A stretch of 39,827 nucleotides of DNA from Microbacteriaceae bacterium UBA1487 (GTDB lineage Bacteria; Actinomycetota; Actinomycetes; Actinomycetales; Microbacteriaceae). Below, one piece after another: positions 25,601 through 34,130 of this stretch. The stretch covers positions 111,634 through 151,460 of the forward strand of contig DCRR01000009.1 of NCBI GenBank assembly GCA_002325245.1, given 5' to 3'. Position 1 is the first letter of the stretch, and each line of letters opens with the position of its first letter. A model generated the notes under the pieces. It saw only the letters and a list, made by a program, of their open reading frames with translations, searched no databases and was not told the origin of the DNA. The position numbers were made by a program, and so were the translations under genes.

Positions 25601-26186
25601 CGAGACCGTGATCCATGATCTCGGCGAAGTAGTTCTCCTTGCCGAAGATGTCACGGAACTCGGCGGCGGCCGCGACCGCCTCGCGATACTGGCCGAGCCG
25701 GAGCCTCGTCTGCACCTCGCCGCTCGGGCATCCGGTGGTCGCGATCAGGCCTTTGCCGTAGGTCTGCAGCAGTTCGCGGTCCATGCGGGGCTTGAAGTAG
25801 TAGCCCTCGATCGAGGCGAGACTGGAGAGCCGGAACAGGTTGTGCATTCCGGCGGTGCTCTCGGCCAGCAGCGTCATGTGCGTGTAGGCGCCCGAGCCGG
25901 AGACGTCGTCTCCCCCGCCGTTGCCCCAGCGCACGCGGGTCTTGTCGGTGCGGTGGGTGCCGGGCGTCAGGTAGGCCTCGGTGCCGATGATCGGCTTCAC
26001 GCCGGCGTCGCGCGCCTTGCTCCAGAAGTCGAATGCGCCGAAGTTGTTGCCGTGGTCGGTGATCGCGACGGCGGGCATCCCCTGCTTGGCGACCGCCGAC
26101 ATCAGGTCGGCGACGCGCGCTGCTCCGTCCAGCATCGAGTACTCGCTGTGAACGTGCAGGTGCACGAAGGAATCGCTGTCAGACAC
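22671..26186 (-). CDS. dnaE: DNA polymerase III alpha subunit
   Basis: This 1171-residue protein is the replicative DNA polymerase catalytic subunit, DnaE1 type. An N-terminal PHP domain begins with HLHVHSEYSMLDG. The polymerase active-site aspartates are D413 and D415 in MPDFDVDFDERRR, and D577 in LIKMDFLGLRN. Later regions include the beta-clamp-binding and helix-hairpin-helix area and a C-terminal OB-fold (TVTVAGLVTSVQHRT). The start is GTG 26186 with CGGAGAG upstream. It lies between rluD and hisD on one strand. Confidence 0.98.
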   Translation of the reverse strand: MSDSDSFVHLHVHSEYSMLDGAARVADLMSAVAKQGMPAVAITDHGNNFGAFDFWSKARDAGVKPIIGTEAYLTPGTHRTDKTRVRWGNGGGDDVSGSGAYTHMTLLAESTAGMHNLFRLSSLASIEGYYFKPRMDRELLQTYGKGLIATTGCPSGEVQTRLRLGQYREAVAAAAEFRDIFGKENYFAEIMDHGLGIEKRIMSDLIRLSKDLGLPLVATNDLHYTHPHDSGAHAALLCVQSGSTLDDPNRFKFDADEFYLKTPAQMRQLFRDYPEACDNTLLIAERCEVEFNTAANYMPRFPVPEGHTEDSWFTAEVENGLHYRYPAGIPDAVRKQADYEVGVILQMGFPGYFLVVADFINWAKENGIRVGPGRGSGAGSMAAYAMRITDLDPLMHGLIFERFLNPDRVSMPDFDVDFDERRRGEVIRYVTEKYGDERVAQIVTYGTIKAKQALKDSSRVLGFPFGMGEKLTKAMPAAVMGKDIPLSGIYDKNHERYKEAGDIRAVIDSDPDARRVFETARGLEGLKRQWGVHAAGVIMSSEPLIDIIPIMKREQDGQIVTQFDYPAAEALGLIKMDFLGLRNLTIIDDALDNIEANRGFRPVLEDLALDDRAAYELLGRGDTLGVFQLDGGPMRSLLRLMKPDNFEDISAVIALYRPGPMGANSHTNYALRKNGQQEITPIHPELAEPLADILDASYGLIIYQEQVMAIAQRVAGFSLGQADILRRAMGKKKKSELDKQYEGFSAGMLANGYSPAAIKTLWDILLPFSDYAFNKAHSAAYGVLSYWTAYLKAHYPAEYMAALLTSVGDARDKLAIYLNECRRMKINVLAPDVNESIGYFAAVGDDIRFGMGAVRNVGFGVVEHIKAAREREGAFASFHDFLRKIPLAAANKRTVESLIKAGAFDSLGSTRRALIEIHESAVEQAVSEKRAAANGQVGFDFDSLWDEPEHAVQAVPERPEWTKRDKLAFEREMLGLYVSDHPLAGLENQLARHASTTIAELLDADAPMDGETVTVAGLVTSVQHRTARNSGNQYGIIQLEDFSGEITVMFLGKTYQEFSPALVGDSIVVVRGRVSVRDDGMNLHAVSLFQPEIGQSLGSGPLVISVPETRATTEVVSKLNDVLIRHAGDNEVRLRLVRGDNARMFEIPYPVTVTADLYGELKGLLGPNCVV

Positions 26187-26246
26187 GCGCTCTCCGGTCG
26201 ATGGGACGGGGACTCCCCCAGGGTAAACCGCCGCGCGGCATCCGGC

Positions 26247-27170
26247 TCAGTCGGCGCGCAAGAGATCGAGCGCGTGCTGCAGATCCGGCGGGTAGACCGA
26301 TTCGAACTCGACCGGCTCGTTCGTCGCGGGGTGCCGGAAGCCGAGACGCATGGCGTGCAGCCACTGCCGAGTCAGCCCGAGCCGGGCCGCGAGAGTCGGG
26401 TCGCCGCCGTAGAGCGGGTCACCCGCGCACGGGTGCTTCTGGGCCGCCATGTGCACGCGGATCTGGTGAGTTCGCCCGGTCTCGAGGTGCACCTCCAGGA
26501 GGGTCGCGCGACGCATCGCCTCGAGCGTGTCGTAGTGCGTCACGCTCGGCTTGCCGTCGGCCGTGACGGCGAACTTCCAGCCGGCGCTCGGATGGCGGCC
26601 GATCGGCGCGTCGATCGTGCCGGAGAACGGGTCGGGATGGCCCTGCACGACCGCGTGGTAGATCTTGGAGACCTCGCGGTCGTGGAACGCGCGCTTCAGC
26701 CCCGCGTAGGCCCGCTCGCTCTTGGCGACGACCATCAGCCCGCTGGTGCCGACGTCGAGGCGGTGGACGATGCCGGCACGCTCGGCGGCGCCCGAGGTCG
26801 AGATGCGGAACCCCGCGTCGGCGAGGGCGCCGAGCACGGTCGGGCCTTCCCAGCCGACCGAGGGATGCGCCGCCACCCCGACGGGCTTGTCGATCACCAC
26901 GATGTGGTCGTCGTCGAACACGATGCGGAAGTCGGGAACACGCACCGGCACGATGCGCGGCTCGGTCTTCGGCGTCCACTCGACCGTGAGCCAGGCGCCC
27001 GCCCGGACGCGATCCGACTTGGCGACGACGGCGCCGTCCAGTTCGACGCCGCCGGCCGCGACGACCTCCGAGGCGAAGGTGCGGGAGAAGCCGAGCAGCT
27101 TGGCGACGGCGGCGTCGACGCGCTCGCCGTCGAGTCCATCGGGGACGGGGAGGGTGCGACGCTCGGTCAC
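26247..27170 (-). CDS. rluD: RluA/RluD-type pseudouridine synthase
   Basis: This 307-residue enzyme converts uridines of large-subunit rRNA to pseudouridine. An N-terminal S4-like RNA-binding domain (about 10-65) is followed by the catalytic domain, with the nucleophile D139 in HRLDVGTSGLMV. The family motifs VIDKPVGVAAHPS and LETGRTHQIRVHMA are present. GTG 27170 overlaps the lspA stop by 4 nt (GTGA). The symbol reflects the subfamily position next to lspA; the exact target uridines are not shown by sequence. Confidence 0.93.
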   Translation of the reverse strand: MTERRTLPVPDGLDGERVDAAVAKLLGFSRTFASEVVAAGGVELDGAVVAKSDRVRAGAWLTVEWTPKTEPRIVPVRVPDFRIVFDDDHIVVIDKPVGVAAHPSVGWEGPTVLGALADAGFRISTSGAAERAGIVHRLDVGTSGLMVVAKSERAYAGLKRAFHDREVSKIYHAVVQGHPDPFSGTIDAPIGRHPSAGWKFAVTADGKPSVTHYDTLEAMRRATLLEVHLETGRTHQIRVHMAAQKHPCAGDPLYGGDPTLAARLGLTRQWLHAMRLGFRHPATNEPVEFESVYPPDLQHALDLLRAD

Positions 27171-27772
27171 GAGGCGGGCATCGGCGGGTCGTCGGTGTCG
27201 GGCGTCGCGTCCTTCGGGTGCGCCGGCGCGCGGGTGCCGTCGAGGCCGACGCCGCGCAGCGACAGCAGGATGAACAGCCCCATGCTCGAGACGATCGCGA
27301 TGTCGGCGATATTGAAGATCGCCGGGAAGTAGATCACCTGGATGAAGTCGATGACGTGCCCCTCGCCGAAGCTCGGCTCTCGGATGAGGCGATCGGTGAG
27401 ATTTCCGAAGGCTCCTCCGAGCACGAGTCCGAACATCACGGCCCACGCGAGAGAGCGGATGCGCGGAGCGAACCAGACGATCACAACCGTCACGCCCAGC
27501 GCCACCAGCGAGAGCACCCAGGTGAACCCGCTCGCGATCGAGAACGCCGCACCGGGGTTCTTGACGTAGTGGAGCTGGAGGATCTCGCCAAGCAGCGGCA
27601 CGACCTCGTTGAGGTCGAGGTTGGTGACGACCAGGTGCTTCGTCAGCTGGTCGAGGACCCAGACGACGAGCGCGACGAGACCGAGCAGCACGAGCACGCG
27701 AATGCTCGGACGCCGACGGCCCGCTGCGGCGGGCCGTTCGGGCTCGATCTCGACCGGCTCAGTTGCCGCCAA
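27167..27772 (-). CDS. lspA: Lipoprotein signal peptidase II
   Basis: This 201-residue membrane aspartic protease cleaves prolipoproteins after lipid attachment. The catalytic dyad is D127 (GNLTDRLI) and D157 (FNIADIAIV), within four predicted membrane helices. Both tails (about 1-22 and 170-201) are charged extensions beyond the E. coli length. The TTG at 27772 overlaps the wag31 end by 14 nt; a later GTG near residue 26 would remove most of the first tail. Its substrates in this window include the probable lipoprotein CtaC. Confidence 0.95.
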   Translation of the reverse strand: MAATEPVEIEPERPAAAGRRRPSIRVLVLLGLVALVVWVLDQLTKHLVVTNLDLNEVVPLLGEILQLHYVKNPGAAFSIASGFTWVLSLVALGVTVVIVWFAPRIRSLAWAVMFGLVLGGAFGNLTDRLIREPSFGEGHVIDFIQVIYFPAIFNIADIAIVSSMGLFILLSLRGVGLDGTRAPAHPKDATPDTDDPPMPAS

Positions 27773-28643
27773 AACCGGGGTACTCGGTGGGCTGCGGGTA
27801 CGCGGCGTAGTCCGTCGACGGTGCCGGGTAGCCCTGCGGGGCGCTCGGAGCCTGCTGAGGCGCGGCGGGCTGCGCCGGGTAGCCCTGCTGCTGCGGCGTC
27901 GGCGGCTCCGGGTAGGTCTGCTGCGGAGCCGAGGGGGCGGCGTAGGCCGGTGCCGCGGGCTCGGCGTAGCCGGGCTGCGGCGCGGCCGGAGCAGCGGCCT
28001 GCGGCTGGTTCGAGCCGTTCAGCGCGTTGCTGTTCTCGAGCTCTCGAAGCTGACTCTCGATGTAGCCCTTGAGCTTCTCGCGGTACTCGCGCTCGAAGAT
28101 GCGGAGCTCTTCGACCTTGCGCTCGAGCATGGCCTGCTCCTGCTGAAGCTGGCCGATCTGCTCGCGCTGCGACTGCTCGGCCTCGGCCACGATGCGCGCC
28201 GCCTGGGCCTGGCCCTCGGCGACCAGCTGGTCGCGCTTCTCCATGCCTTCGCGCACGTGCTCCTCGTGGAGGCGACGCGCGAGCTGGAGGAGGTTGTTGG
28301 TGTTGCCGGGATCCATGGAGCCCGGCTCCATCGACTGGGCGAACTGCGGCTCGGGAACCGCGGTCGGCATCGGCGCCGCCATCGGCGCGGCGGCGGGCGC
28401 CGGAGTGATGGGCGCGGCGGGCGCCGGAGCGGCCGGGGATGCTCCGCCAGCGCGCTGGAGCTCGGCGATCTTGCTGTCGCTGGAGACGAGACGCTGACGC
28501 AGCTCCTCGTTCTCCTGGTTCAGCCGACGAAGCTCGACGACGACCTCGTCCAGGAAGTCATCGACCTCATCCTGGTCGTAGCCCTCACGGAACTTCGTGG
28601 GTTGGAATCGCTTGTTGACCACGTCTTCCGGTGTGAGTGCCAT
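27759..28643 (-). CDS. wag31: DivIVA-domain polar growth protein Wag31
   Basis: This 294-residue coiled-coil protein marks cell poles and septa and directs wall synthesis in Actinobacteria. The DivIVA membrane-binding part is MALTPEDVVNKRFQPTKFRE. A first coiled coil (LNQENEELRQRL) is followed by a flexible A/P/M-rich linker and a long second coiled coil (about 125-205). The C-terminus is a P/Q/Y/G-rich tail (PQQTYPEPPTPQQQ). ATG 28643 has GAGGTG upstream, so the 6-residue extension of the open frame is not used. It sits at the end of the dcw cluster. Confidence 0.95.
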   Translation of the reverse strand: MALTPEDVVNKRFQPTKFREGYDQDEVDDFLDEVVVELRRLNQENEELRQRLVSSDSKIAELQRAGGASPAAPAPAAPITPAPAAAPMAAPMPTAVPEPQFAQSMEPGSMDPGNTNNLLQLARRLHEEHVREGMEKRDQLVAEGQAQAARIVAEAEQSQREQIGQLQQEQAMLERKVEELRIFEREYREKLKGYIESQLRELENSNALNGSNQPQAAAPAAPQPGYAEPAAPAYAAPSAPQQTYPEPPTPQQQGYPAQPAAPQQAPSAPQGYPAPSTDYAAYPQPTEYPGFGGN

Positions 28644-28671
28644 GTGCGCCACCTCGTCCACTTTCCATCAA

Positions 28672-28687
28672 GGGGAGAACCCTCCCC
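28672..28687 (-). promoter_or_regulatory. Hairpin in the wag31 leader
   Basis: On the minus strand GGGGAG-GGTT-CTCCCC forms a 6-bp stem with a 4-nt loop, about 29 nt before the wag31 start. It may affect leader stability or mark a terminator. The 166-bp yggT-wag31 gap also contains an 11-bp palindrome (TGAGAGTCTCA, 28734-28744). Confidence 0.3.
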
Positions 28688-28809
28688 GTTCGCGCTGCCC
28701 TAAAACTAGCAAGTTTCAGCCTCACCCTGAAGATGAGAGTCTCACGATCTCCACCGCGCTGTCGCGCCGCCCCGACCGTTCAGCCCAGCGTACATCCCCC
28801 CTCTGGGAT

Positions 28810-29112
28810 TTAACCCAGCGCTGCGATCGCCGCGACGAGCGAGAACCCGACGAAGCACAGCAGCAGGACGATGCTCCACGCGAGGTCGAGCACGGCGCCC
28901 CCGAGCCGCAGCGGCGGCACGACCTTGCGCACGGCGCGGATCGGCGGATCGGTGACCGTGTAGCTGGCTTCCGCGAGCACCAGCATCGCTCCGGCGGGAC
29001 GCCAGCGCGGGGCGAGCACGCGCGCCCAGTCGAAGCCGAAGCGAACCCACATCAGGATGAAGAAGATGGTGAGCGCGACACGAAGAATCAGGGCCACGAT
29101 GAAGAAGATCAC
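28810..29112 (-). CDS. YggT-family membrane protein
   Basis: This 100-residue integral membrane protein has two hydrophobic segments (MIFFIVALILRVALTIFFIL and LDLAWSIVLLLCFVGFSL) separated by the YTVTDPPIRAVRKVVPP stretch typical of the YggT family. Family members are tied to division and osmotic behaviour but have no settled function. It lies between sepF and wag31, the usual place in Actinobacteria. Confidence 0.9.
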   Translation of the reverse strand: MIFFIVALILRVALTIFFILMWVRFGFDWARVLAPRWRPAGAMLVLAEASYTVTDPPIRAVRKVVPPLRLGGAVLDLAWSIVLLLCFVGFSLVAAIAALG

Positions 29113-29184
29113 GCGACCATTCTCTCAGTCGGCGGAGGGCTGTCGCGCCAGCGGCGTCGGCGCAACGAGGGGCGCTCGGGCGGT

Positions 29185-29637
29185 CTACTGCCCGAAGAAG
29201 CCGGCGTCGACCTCAGGCTCGATCTCGGCCGCGTCGCCGCTCACCGCGACGTGCTCGGGCGACAGCAGGAAGACCTTGCTCGTCACGCGCTCGATCTTGC
29301 CATAGAGGCCCTGCGAGAGTCCGCTGGCGAAATCAATCAGACGGCGGGCGTCCGGCTCGCTCATCTGGGAGAGGTTGATGATCACCGGAACCCCCTCGCG
29401 GAAGCTCTCGGCGATCGTCTGCGCGTCGCGGTACTGGCGCGGGTGCACCGTCAGGATCTCGTTCATACCGGCGGGGGCGGCCTGGCGCACGGCCGGACGA
29501 CGCAGCGGCGTCACAGGAGCGCGCGTGGCGGATGCGGGCGCGGAGACGGGAGCGACCGGCGCAGCGGGAAGCACGTCGTCGTACTCTTCATCGGCCAGGC
29601 CGAGGTACACCATCGTCTTGCGCAGCGGGTTTGCCAT
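29185..29637 (-). CDS. sepF: Cell division protein SepF
   Basis: This 150-residue FtsZ partner anchors the Z-ring to the membrane in bacteria without FtsA. The opening MANPLRKTMVYLGL is the membrane-binding helix. A linker rich in A, P and V (about 24-55) leads to the folded domain (about 58-135), with VIINLSQMSEPDARRLIDF and GKIERVTSKVFLLSP. The start has a strong GGAGG site 5 nt upstream. No ftsA is in the cluster, which fits SepF as the anchor. Confidence 0.95.
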   Translation of the reverse strand: MANPLRKTMVYLGLADEEYDDVLPAAPVAPVSAPASATRAPVTPLRRPAVRQAAPAGMNEILTVHPRQYRDAQTIAESFREGVPVIINLSQMSEPDARRLIDFASGLSQGLYGKIERVTSKVFLLSPEHVAVSGDAAEIEPEVDAGFFGQ

Positions 29638-29669
29638 GTCGTCCTCCGGATCGAACCTTCGAGTTGAGA

Positions 29670-30353
29670 TTAACCGCGGTCCGGTCGTTTTCCGGTGATT
29701 GCGGTCCCGATGCGAAGGTGTGTCGCACCTTCCCGGATGGCGGCGGCGAAGTCCCCCGACATGCCTGCCGAGATCGCCGTGGCCTCAGGTGCAAGCGCGC
29801 GCAGCTGCTCCGAGACGGCGCGAACGCGCGCGAAAGCCGCCCGCGGCTCCTCCCCGAGCGGCGCCACCGCCATGACGCCCCGCAGGCGGATGCCCGGCGT
29901 CGCGAGGGCCAGCTCGGCGAGCTCGGAGAGCCCCTCGGGGCGCACGCCCCCGCGGCCGGGATCCTCGGTCAGATTCAGCTCGAGGAAGCAGTCAAGGTCA
30001 GGCGCCTCGTCATCGCCGAGCGCGCGCAGCAGCGACGGGCGGTCGACCGAGTGGACGGCGCCGACGTAGCGCCGGACGGCGCGCGCCTTGTTGCTCTGCA
30101 GCTGCCCGACGAAGTGCCATCGCAGATCGAGGTCGGCGCACTCGGCCGCCTTCGCGACGGCCTCCTGATGCCGGTTCTCGCCCACGTCGCGCACTCCGAG
30201 TTCGACCAGCTCGCGCACGAGCGCTGCCGGGTGGAACTTGGTCACGACGATGCGGGTGATCTCCGCGGGCGACCGGCCGGACTCGCGCGCGGCGTCGGCG
30301 ATCGCCCCGTCGACGCGGGCGAGCCGCTCGGCGAGAGTCGAATCGTGGCTCAC
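29670..30353 (-). CDS. yggS: YggS-family PLP homeostasis protein
   Basis: This 227-residue protein binds pyridoxal phosphate and helps manage free PLP and amino-acid balance. The PLP lysine is in ITRIVVTKFHPA, and other family features are WHFVGQLQSNKA and MSGDFAAAIREGAT. GTG 30353 overlaps the ftsZ stop by 4 nt. It occupies its usual place between ftsZ and sepF. The laccase-like yfiH/pgeF gene often found here in Actinobacteria is absent. Confidence 0.93.
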   Translation of the reverse strand: MSHDSTLAERLARVDGAIADAARESGRSPAEITRIVVTKFHPAALVRELVELGVRDVGENRHQEAVAKAAECADLDLRWHFVGQLQSNKARAVRRYVGAVHSVDRPSLLRALGDDEAPDLDCFLELNLTEDPGRGGVRPEGLSELAELALATPGIRLRGVMAVAPLGEEPRAAFARVRAVSEQLRALAPEATAISAGMSGDFAAAIREGATHLRIGTAITGKRPDRG

Positions 30354-31495
30354 TTCAAGAAGTCGGGGATGTCGAGTTCGCTGTCGTCGTCATCGAAGTC
30401 GTGATCGACGGGCACCGCGCCGGTCGGCGTCTCGAGCTCGGCCGACCAGCCGCTCGACGCGCCCGCCGAGGACTCCGCCGCGACCGCGACCGGGATGGCG
30501 GCTTCGACGAAGTTCGATCGCCGCTCGCTCGATGGGCGCGCACTCGGCTCTCCCCCGTCGAATCCGGCCGCGATGACAGTGACCCGAACCTCGTCGCCCA
30601 GCGTGTCGTCGATGACGGCGCCGAAGATGATGTTCGCCTCGGGATGGACGGCCTCCTGGACCAGACGGGCGGCGTCGTTGATCTCGAAGATGCCGAGGTT
30701 GGAGCCGCCCTGGATCGAGAGCAGCACTCCGTGCGCGCCGTCGATGGAGGCCTCGAGCAGCGGGCTCGCGACCGCCAGCTCGGCGGCCTTGATCGCACGG
30801 TCGGCACCACGACTGGCGCCGATGCCCATCAACGCAGAGCCGGCGCCCTGCATGACGCTCTTGACGTCGGCGAAGTCGAGGTTGATGAGGCCGGGCGTCG
30901 TGATCAGATCGGTGATGCCCTGAACACCGGCGAGCAGCACCTGGTCGGCGGTGGCGAAGGCCTCGAGCATGCTGATGCCGCGGTCGCTGATCTCGAGGAG
31001 CCGGTCGTTGGGCACGACGATGAGGGTGTCGACCTCGTTCTTGAGGGCGATCACGCCGGTGTCGGCCTGCGCCGAGCGGCGCTTGCCCTCGAAGGCGAAC
31101 GGCTTGGTGACGACACCGATCGTCAGGGCGCCGATCGACTTGGCGATGCGCGCGACGACGGGCGCTCCGCCGGTTCCGGTGCCGCCGCCCTCGCCCGCGG
31201 TCACGAAGACCATGTCGGCGCCCGCGAGCGCCTCCTCGATCTCTTCCGCGTGGTCCTCGGCTGCGCGACGGCCGACCTCCGGGTCGGCACCCGCGCCGAG
31301 GCCACGGGTGAGCTCGCGCCCGACGTCGAGCTTGACGTCGGCGTCGCTCATGAGCAGCGCCTGGGCGTCGGTGTTGATGGCGATGAACTCGACGCCGCGG
31401 AGGCCCAGTTCGATCATCCGGTTGACGGCGTTGACGCCGCCGCCGCCGATGCCGACGACCTTGATCACCGCGAGGTAGTTCTGGTTGGATGTCAC
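30350..31495 (-). CDS. ftsZ: Cell division GTPase FtsZ
   Basis: This 381-residue tubulin-like GTPase forms the division ring. The nucleotide loop GGGTGTG is at residues 103-109, and the catalytic T7 loop is in LINLDFADVKSVM. The C-terminal tail ends in DDDDSELDIPDFLK, the actinobacterial tail that binds SepF and other partners. GTG 31495 has GGAGG 7 nt upstream; an in-frame TTG at 31525 is not used. A 158-bp gap separates it from ftsQ and probably carries its own promoter. Confidence 0.97.
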   Translation of the reverse strand: MTSNQNYLAVIKVVGIGGGGVNAVNRMIELGLRGVEFIAINTDAQALLMSDADVKLDVGRELTRGLGAGADPEVGRRAAEDHAEEIEEALAGADMVFVTAGEGGGTGTGGAPVVARIAKSIGALTIGVVTKPFAFEGKRRSAQADTGVIALKNEVDTLIVVPNDRLLEISDRGISMLEAFATADQVLLAGVQGITDLITTPGLINLDFADVKSVMQGAGSALMGIGASRGADRAIKAAELAVASPLLEASIDGAHGVLLSIQGGSNLGIFEINDAARLVQEAVHPEANIIFGAVIDDTLGDEVRVTVIAAGFDGGEPSARPSSERRSNFVEAAIPVAVAAESSAGASSGWSAELETPTGAVPVDHDFDDDDSELDIPDFLK

Positions 31496-31523
31496 GTTCG
31501 GCCTCCGTGCGGATGAAAGTCTC

Positions 31524-31540
31524 AACCTCTACTTGAGGTT
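31524..31540 (-). promoter_or_regulatory. Small hairpin in the ftsZ leader
   Basis: AACCTC-AAGTA-GAGGTT on the minus strand is a perfect 6-bp stem with a 5-nt loop, 29 nt before the ftsZ start. It lies in the AT-richer 158-bp ftsQ-ftsZ gap and may be part of the leader of an ftsZ promoter. No clear -10/-35 pair can be fixed. Confidence 0.3.
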
Positions 31541-31653
31541 TGGAGTCTTTCTCAGTACTCTGATTCGTTCACAAGGTACGTGCCCGGGAACGGCGCGACC
31601 GTGAAGACGGCGCGTGTCGTGGTGAATCCCCAGGCAACTTCCGGGCCGCGCGA

Positions 31654-32691
31654 TCATCCCTCGCGGAACACCGCGCTCCCCGTCGCCGAGACGTCGTACT
31701 CCCCCGCCCCCGAGTCGCCCCACTGGGTGAGCAGCGCGGCCAGGATGACGGCCTTCCGATCCGAGGACTCCGCCGAGCCCCACACAACGCTCTGCTCCGA
31801 ATCGCGCAGCGTGAAGCTCACGTCGTCGCGTGTCGTCGCGGTGATGCGATCCACCCGCGCGAGCACGTCGGCCGGCAGGGCGAGCAGCACCTCGGAGACC
31901 GCCGTGCGGACCGTTCCGTCGTCGCCCCGCGGCAGGTCGAGGATCGGCACGCCGTCGGGGCGCTCGAGCGTCTCCTCGATCACGATGCCGGCTGGGTCGA
32001 CGAGCTGGAAGACCGAATCGCTCACCACGACGCCGATCGGCTCGCGCTCGTCGATCTCCACCCGCATCGTGTTCGGGGGGATCAGCTCGATCACGAAGCT
32101 GCGGATGAGGGTGAACTCCGAGAGGTTGTCCGCGATGCGCGACTCGTCGAGGAGCGCAAGCGGGGTTCCGATCTCCGGCTCGAGGGCGCTGACGATGGCA
32201 TCCGGATCGAGCCGCTCGGTGCCCGCTATCACGATCTCGCGCAGCGCCAGCAGCGGCGAGAACACCGCGAACGCGACCAGGCCCACGGCCGCAGCGACCA
32301 CGCCGAGCGCCGAGAGTGCGACGGTGCGGCGGCGACGCGTCGCGGCGGTGAACCGCCGGACCTCCGCCTTCTCCTCGCGTCGACGGGCGCGGGCCGCGGC
32401 GCGGATCTCGGCGCGCGCGGTGCGGCGGCGGGACGCACTCGACTTCGGTCGATCGGCCGCGGCCGCGCGCGACGGGGCGACACGCTCAGTCGGCGCCGAC
32501 TCGCGTCGCTCCGTCTCACGTTGCGTCGACTCGGGTCGCGCTGTCGTGGGGCGCGCTGTCGGAGAATGCGCTGTCGCCTCGGAATGCCGTTCCGGGGCGG
32601 GCGCCGCGCGTCGCTTCCGCTCGGCCGACGCCCCCGCTCCGCGGCGCGCCGGCGGCTGCGGCGCGCGGTCGAAGCCCTCGGGCCGCTTCAC
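31654..32691 (-). CDS. ftsQ: Cell division protein FtsQ
   Basis: This 345-residue bitopic membrane protein is part of the divisome's FtsQBL hub. A long basic, A/P/R-rich cytoplasmic tail (about 1-122) is followed by one helix (TVALSALGVVAAAVGLVAFA). A POTRA-like domain follows (LREIVIAGTERLDPDAIVSA), then the outer domain to about residue 340. The GTG start overlaps the murC stop by 4 nt. The tail is longer than in E. coli but typical for Actinobacteria. Confidence 0.93.
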   Translation of the reverse strand: MKRPEGFDRAPQPPARRGAGASAERKRRAAPAPERHSEATAHSPTARPTTARPESTQRETERRESAPTERVAPSRAAAADRPKSSASRRRTARAEIRAAARARRREEKAEVRRFTAATRRRRTVALSALGVVAAAVGLVAFAVFSPLLALREIVIAGTERLDPDAIVSALEPEIGTPLALLDESRIADNLSEFTLIRSFVIELIPPNTMRVEIDEREPIGVVVSDSVFQLVDPAGIVIEETLERPDGVPILDLPRGDDGTVRTAVSEVLLALPADVLARVDRITATTRDDVSFTLRDSEQSVVWGSAESSDRKAVILAALLTQWGDSGAGEYDVSATGSAVFREG

Positions 32692-34130
32692 GCCGAAGCG
32701 CTCCCGTGCGATGGCGCGGAGGCCGACGCCTCGAGCGAACCGAGAACCTGCGGAATGATCCGATAGACGTCCCCGCAGCTGAGGGTCATCACAAGGTCTC
32801 CCTCGCGCGCGATCTCGGCGACCCGGTCGGCGGCGGCCTGCCAGTCGGGAACGAAGTCGACGCGCGAGGCGTCCCGGAATCGGTCCGCCACGAGCGCGCC
32901 CGTCACGCCATCGATCGGGTCCTCGCGGGCACCGTACACGTCGAGCACGATCGTGTGGTCGGCGAGACGCTCGTAGGCCTCGGCGAACTCACCCGCCATC
33001 GCCTGAGTGCGGCTGTAGAGGTGAGGCTGGTGCACCGCGATCACCCGACCCGACCCGACCACCGAGCGCGCCGTCGCCAGGGCAGCCGCGACCTCGGTCG
33101 GGTGGTGCGCGTAGTCGTCGAACACCCGAACTCCGCGCACGGTCGCGTGCAGCTCGAACCGCCGCCCGGTGCCGTCGAAGGACTCGAGCGCCAGCGCCGC
33201 CGCCGCCGGGTCGAATCCCAGGCCGACCAGCACCGCGAAGGCTCCCGCGGCGTTGAGGGCGTTGTGCGGACCGGGGACGCGCAGTGCGATGCGGTGGTCG
33301 ACGCCGAGGTGTCGCGCCGTGAAGCTCACCGGCCCCTCCGCAACGACGTCGAGAACCCGCACGTCGGCGGCCTCCGCCGTTCCGAACGTCAGCACGTGCG
33401 GATGCGCGAGGCGCCGGTGCACGGCGACGGCGCCGACATCGTCGCTGGAGATCACGACCAGCTCGCTCGCGGCATCCGCGAACCGCACGAACGCGTCCTC
33501 GAACGCGGCCTTCGTGCCGTAGTGGTCCAGGTGGTCGTCGTCGACGTTCGTGATCAGCGCGACCGCCGTGTCATAGAGCTCGAACGAGCCGTCGGACTCA
33601 TCGGCCTCGACCACGAAGAACTCGCCCGCACCGGCGCGCGAGCTGCGTCCCAGTCCGGCGATGACGCCGCCGTTGACGAAGCTCGGGTCGGCCGCGAGCT
33701 CGGTGAGCGCGGTGACGACCATGCCGGTCGAGGTGGTCTTGCCGTGCGCGCCGGCGACCGACACGAGGCGCCGCCGGGCGGCATCGCCATGATGGCGGAT
33801 GAGCCAGTCGAGGGCGTTGGCGCGGTGCAGCACCGGGAGCCCGCGACGCAGCGCCTCCTGGTACTCGGGGTTGTCCTCCCAGAGGGCGCCCGTGACCACG
33901 ACCGTGTCGGCCGCGCCGAGATGCTCGGCGGCGTGGCCGATGAAGATCTGCGCACCGAGCTCGCGAAGGCCCTCGACGGTGGCCGAGTCGCTGCGATCCG
34001 AGCCGGAGACCTGGTAGCCGGACTCCAGGAACACCCGAGCGATTCCGCTCATGCCGGCGCCGCCGATCCCGACGAAGTGCAGCCTCCCGAGCGTCGCGGG
34101 CAGCTCCAGAGACAGGTCAGGCTTGATCAC
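32688..34130 (-). CDS. murC: UDP-N-acetylmuramate ligase MurC
   Basis: This 480-residue ATP-dependent ligase adds the first amino acid to UDP-MurNAc in peptidoglycan synthesis. All three Mur-ligase domains are present: a nucleotide-sugar domain (HFVGIGGAGMSGIA), a central ATPase with intact P-loop GAHGKTTS (K131), EADESDGSF and NVDDDHLDHYG, and a C-terminal domain with DDYAHHPTEV. This completeness contrasts with the murD-slot gene. In wall type B organisms the first residue is often glycine; which residue is used here cannot be seen. GTGA overlaps join it to murG and ftsQ. Confidence 0.97.
   Translation of the reverse strand: MIKPDLSLELPATLGRLHFVGIGGAGMSGIARVFLESGYQVSGSDRSDSATVEGLRELGAQIFIGHAAEHLGAADTVVVTGALWEDNPEYQEALRRGLPVLHRANALDWLIRHHGDAARRRLVSVAGAHGKTTSTGMVVTALTELAADPSFVNGGVIAGLGRSSRAGAGEFFVVEADESDGSFELYDTAVALITNVDDDHLDHYGTKAAFEDAFVRFADAASELVVISSDDVGAVAVHRRLAHPHVLTFGTAEAADVRVLDVVAEGPVSFTARHLGVDHRIALRVPGPHNALNAAGAFAVLVGLGFDPAAAALALESFDGTGRRFELHATVRGVRVFDDYAHHPTEVAAALATARSVVGSGRVIAVHQPHLYSRTQAMAGEFAEAYERLADHTIVLDVYGAREDPIDGVTGALVADRFRDASRVDFVPDWQAAADRVAEIAREGDLVMTLSCGDVYRIIPQVLGSLEASASAPSHGSASA

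Noticed and set aside
22935..27332. Very long plus-strand open frame (over 1400 codons) opposite dnaE and rluD
   Set aside because: It is antisense to two certain genes, and its translation is V/D/R/H-rich without any family motif. Such frames arise from the strong GC bias at the third codon position.
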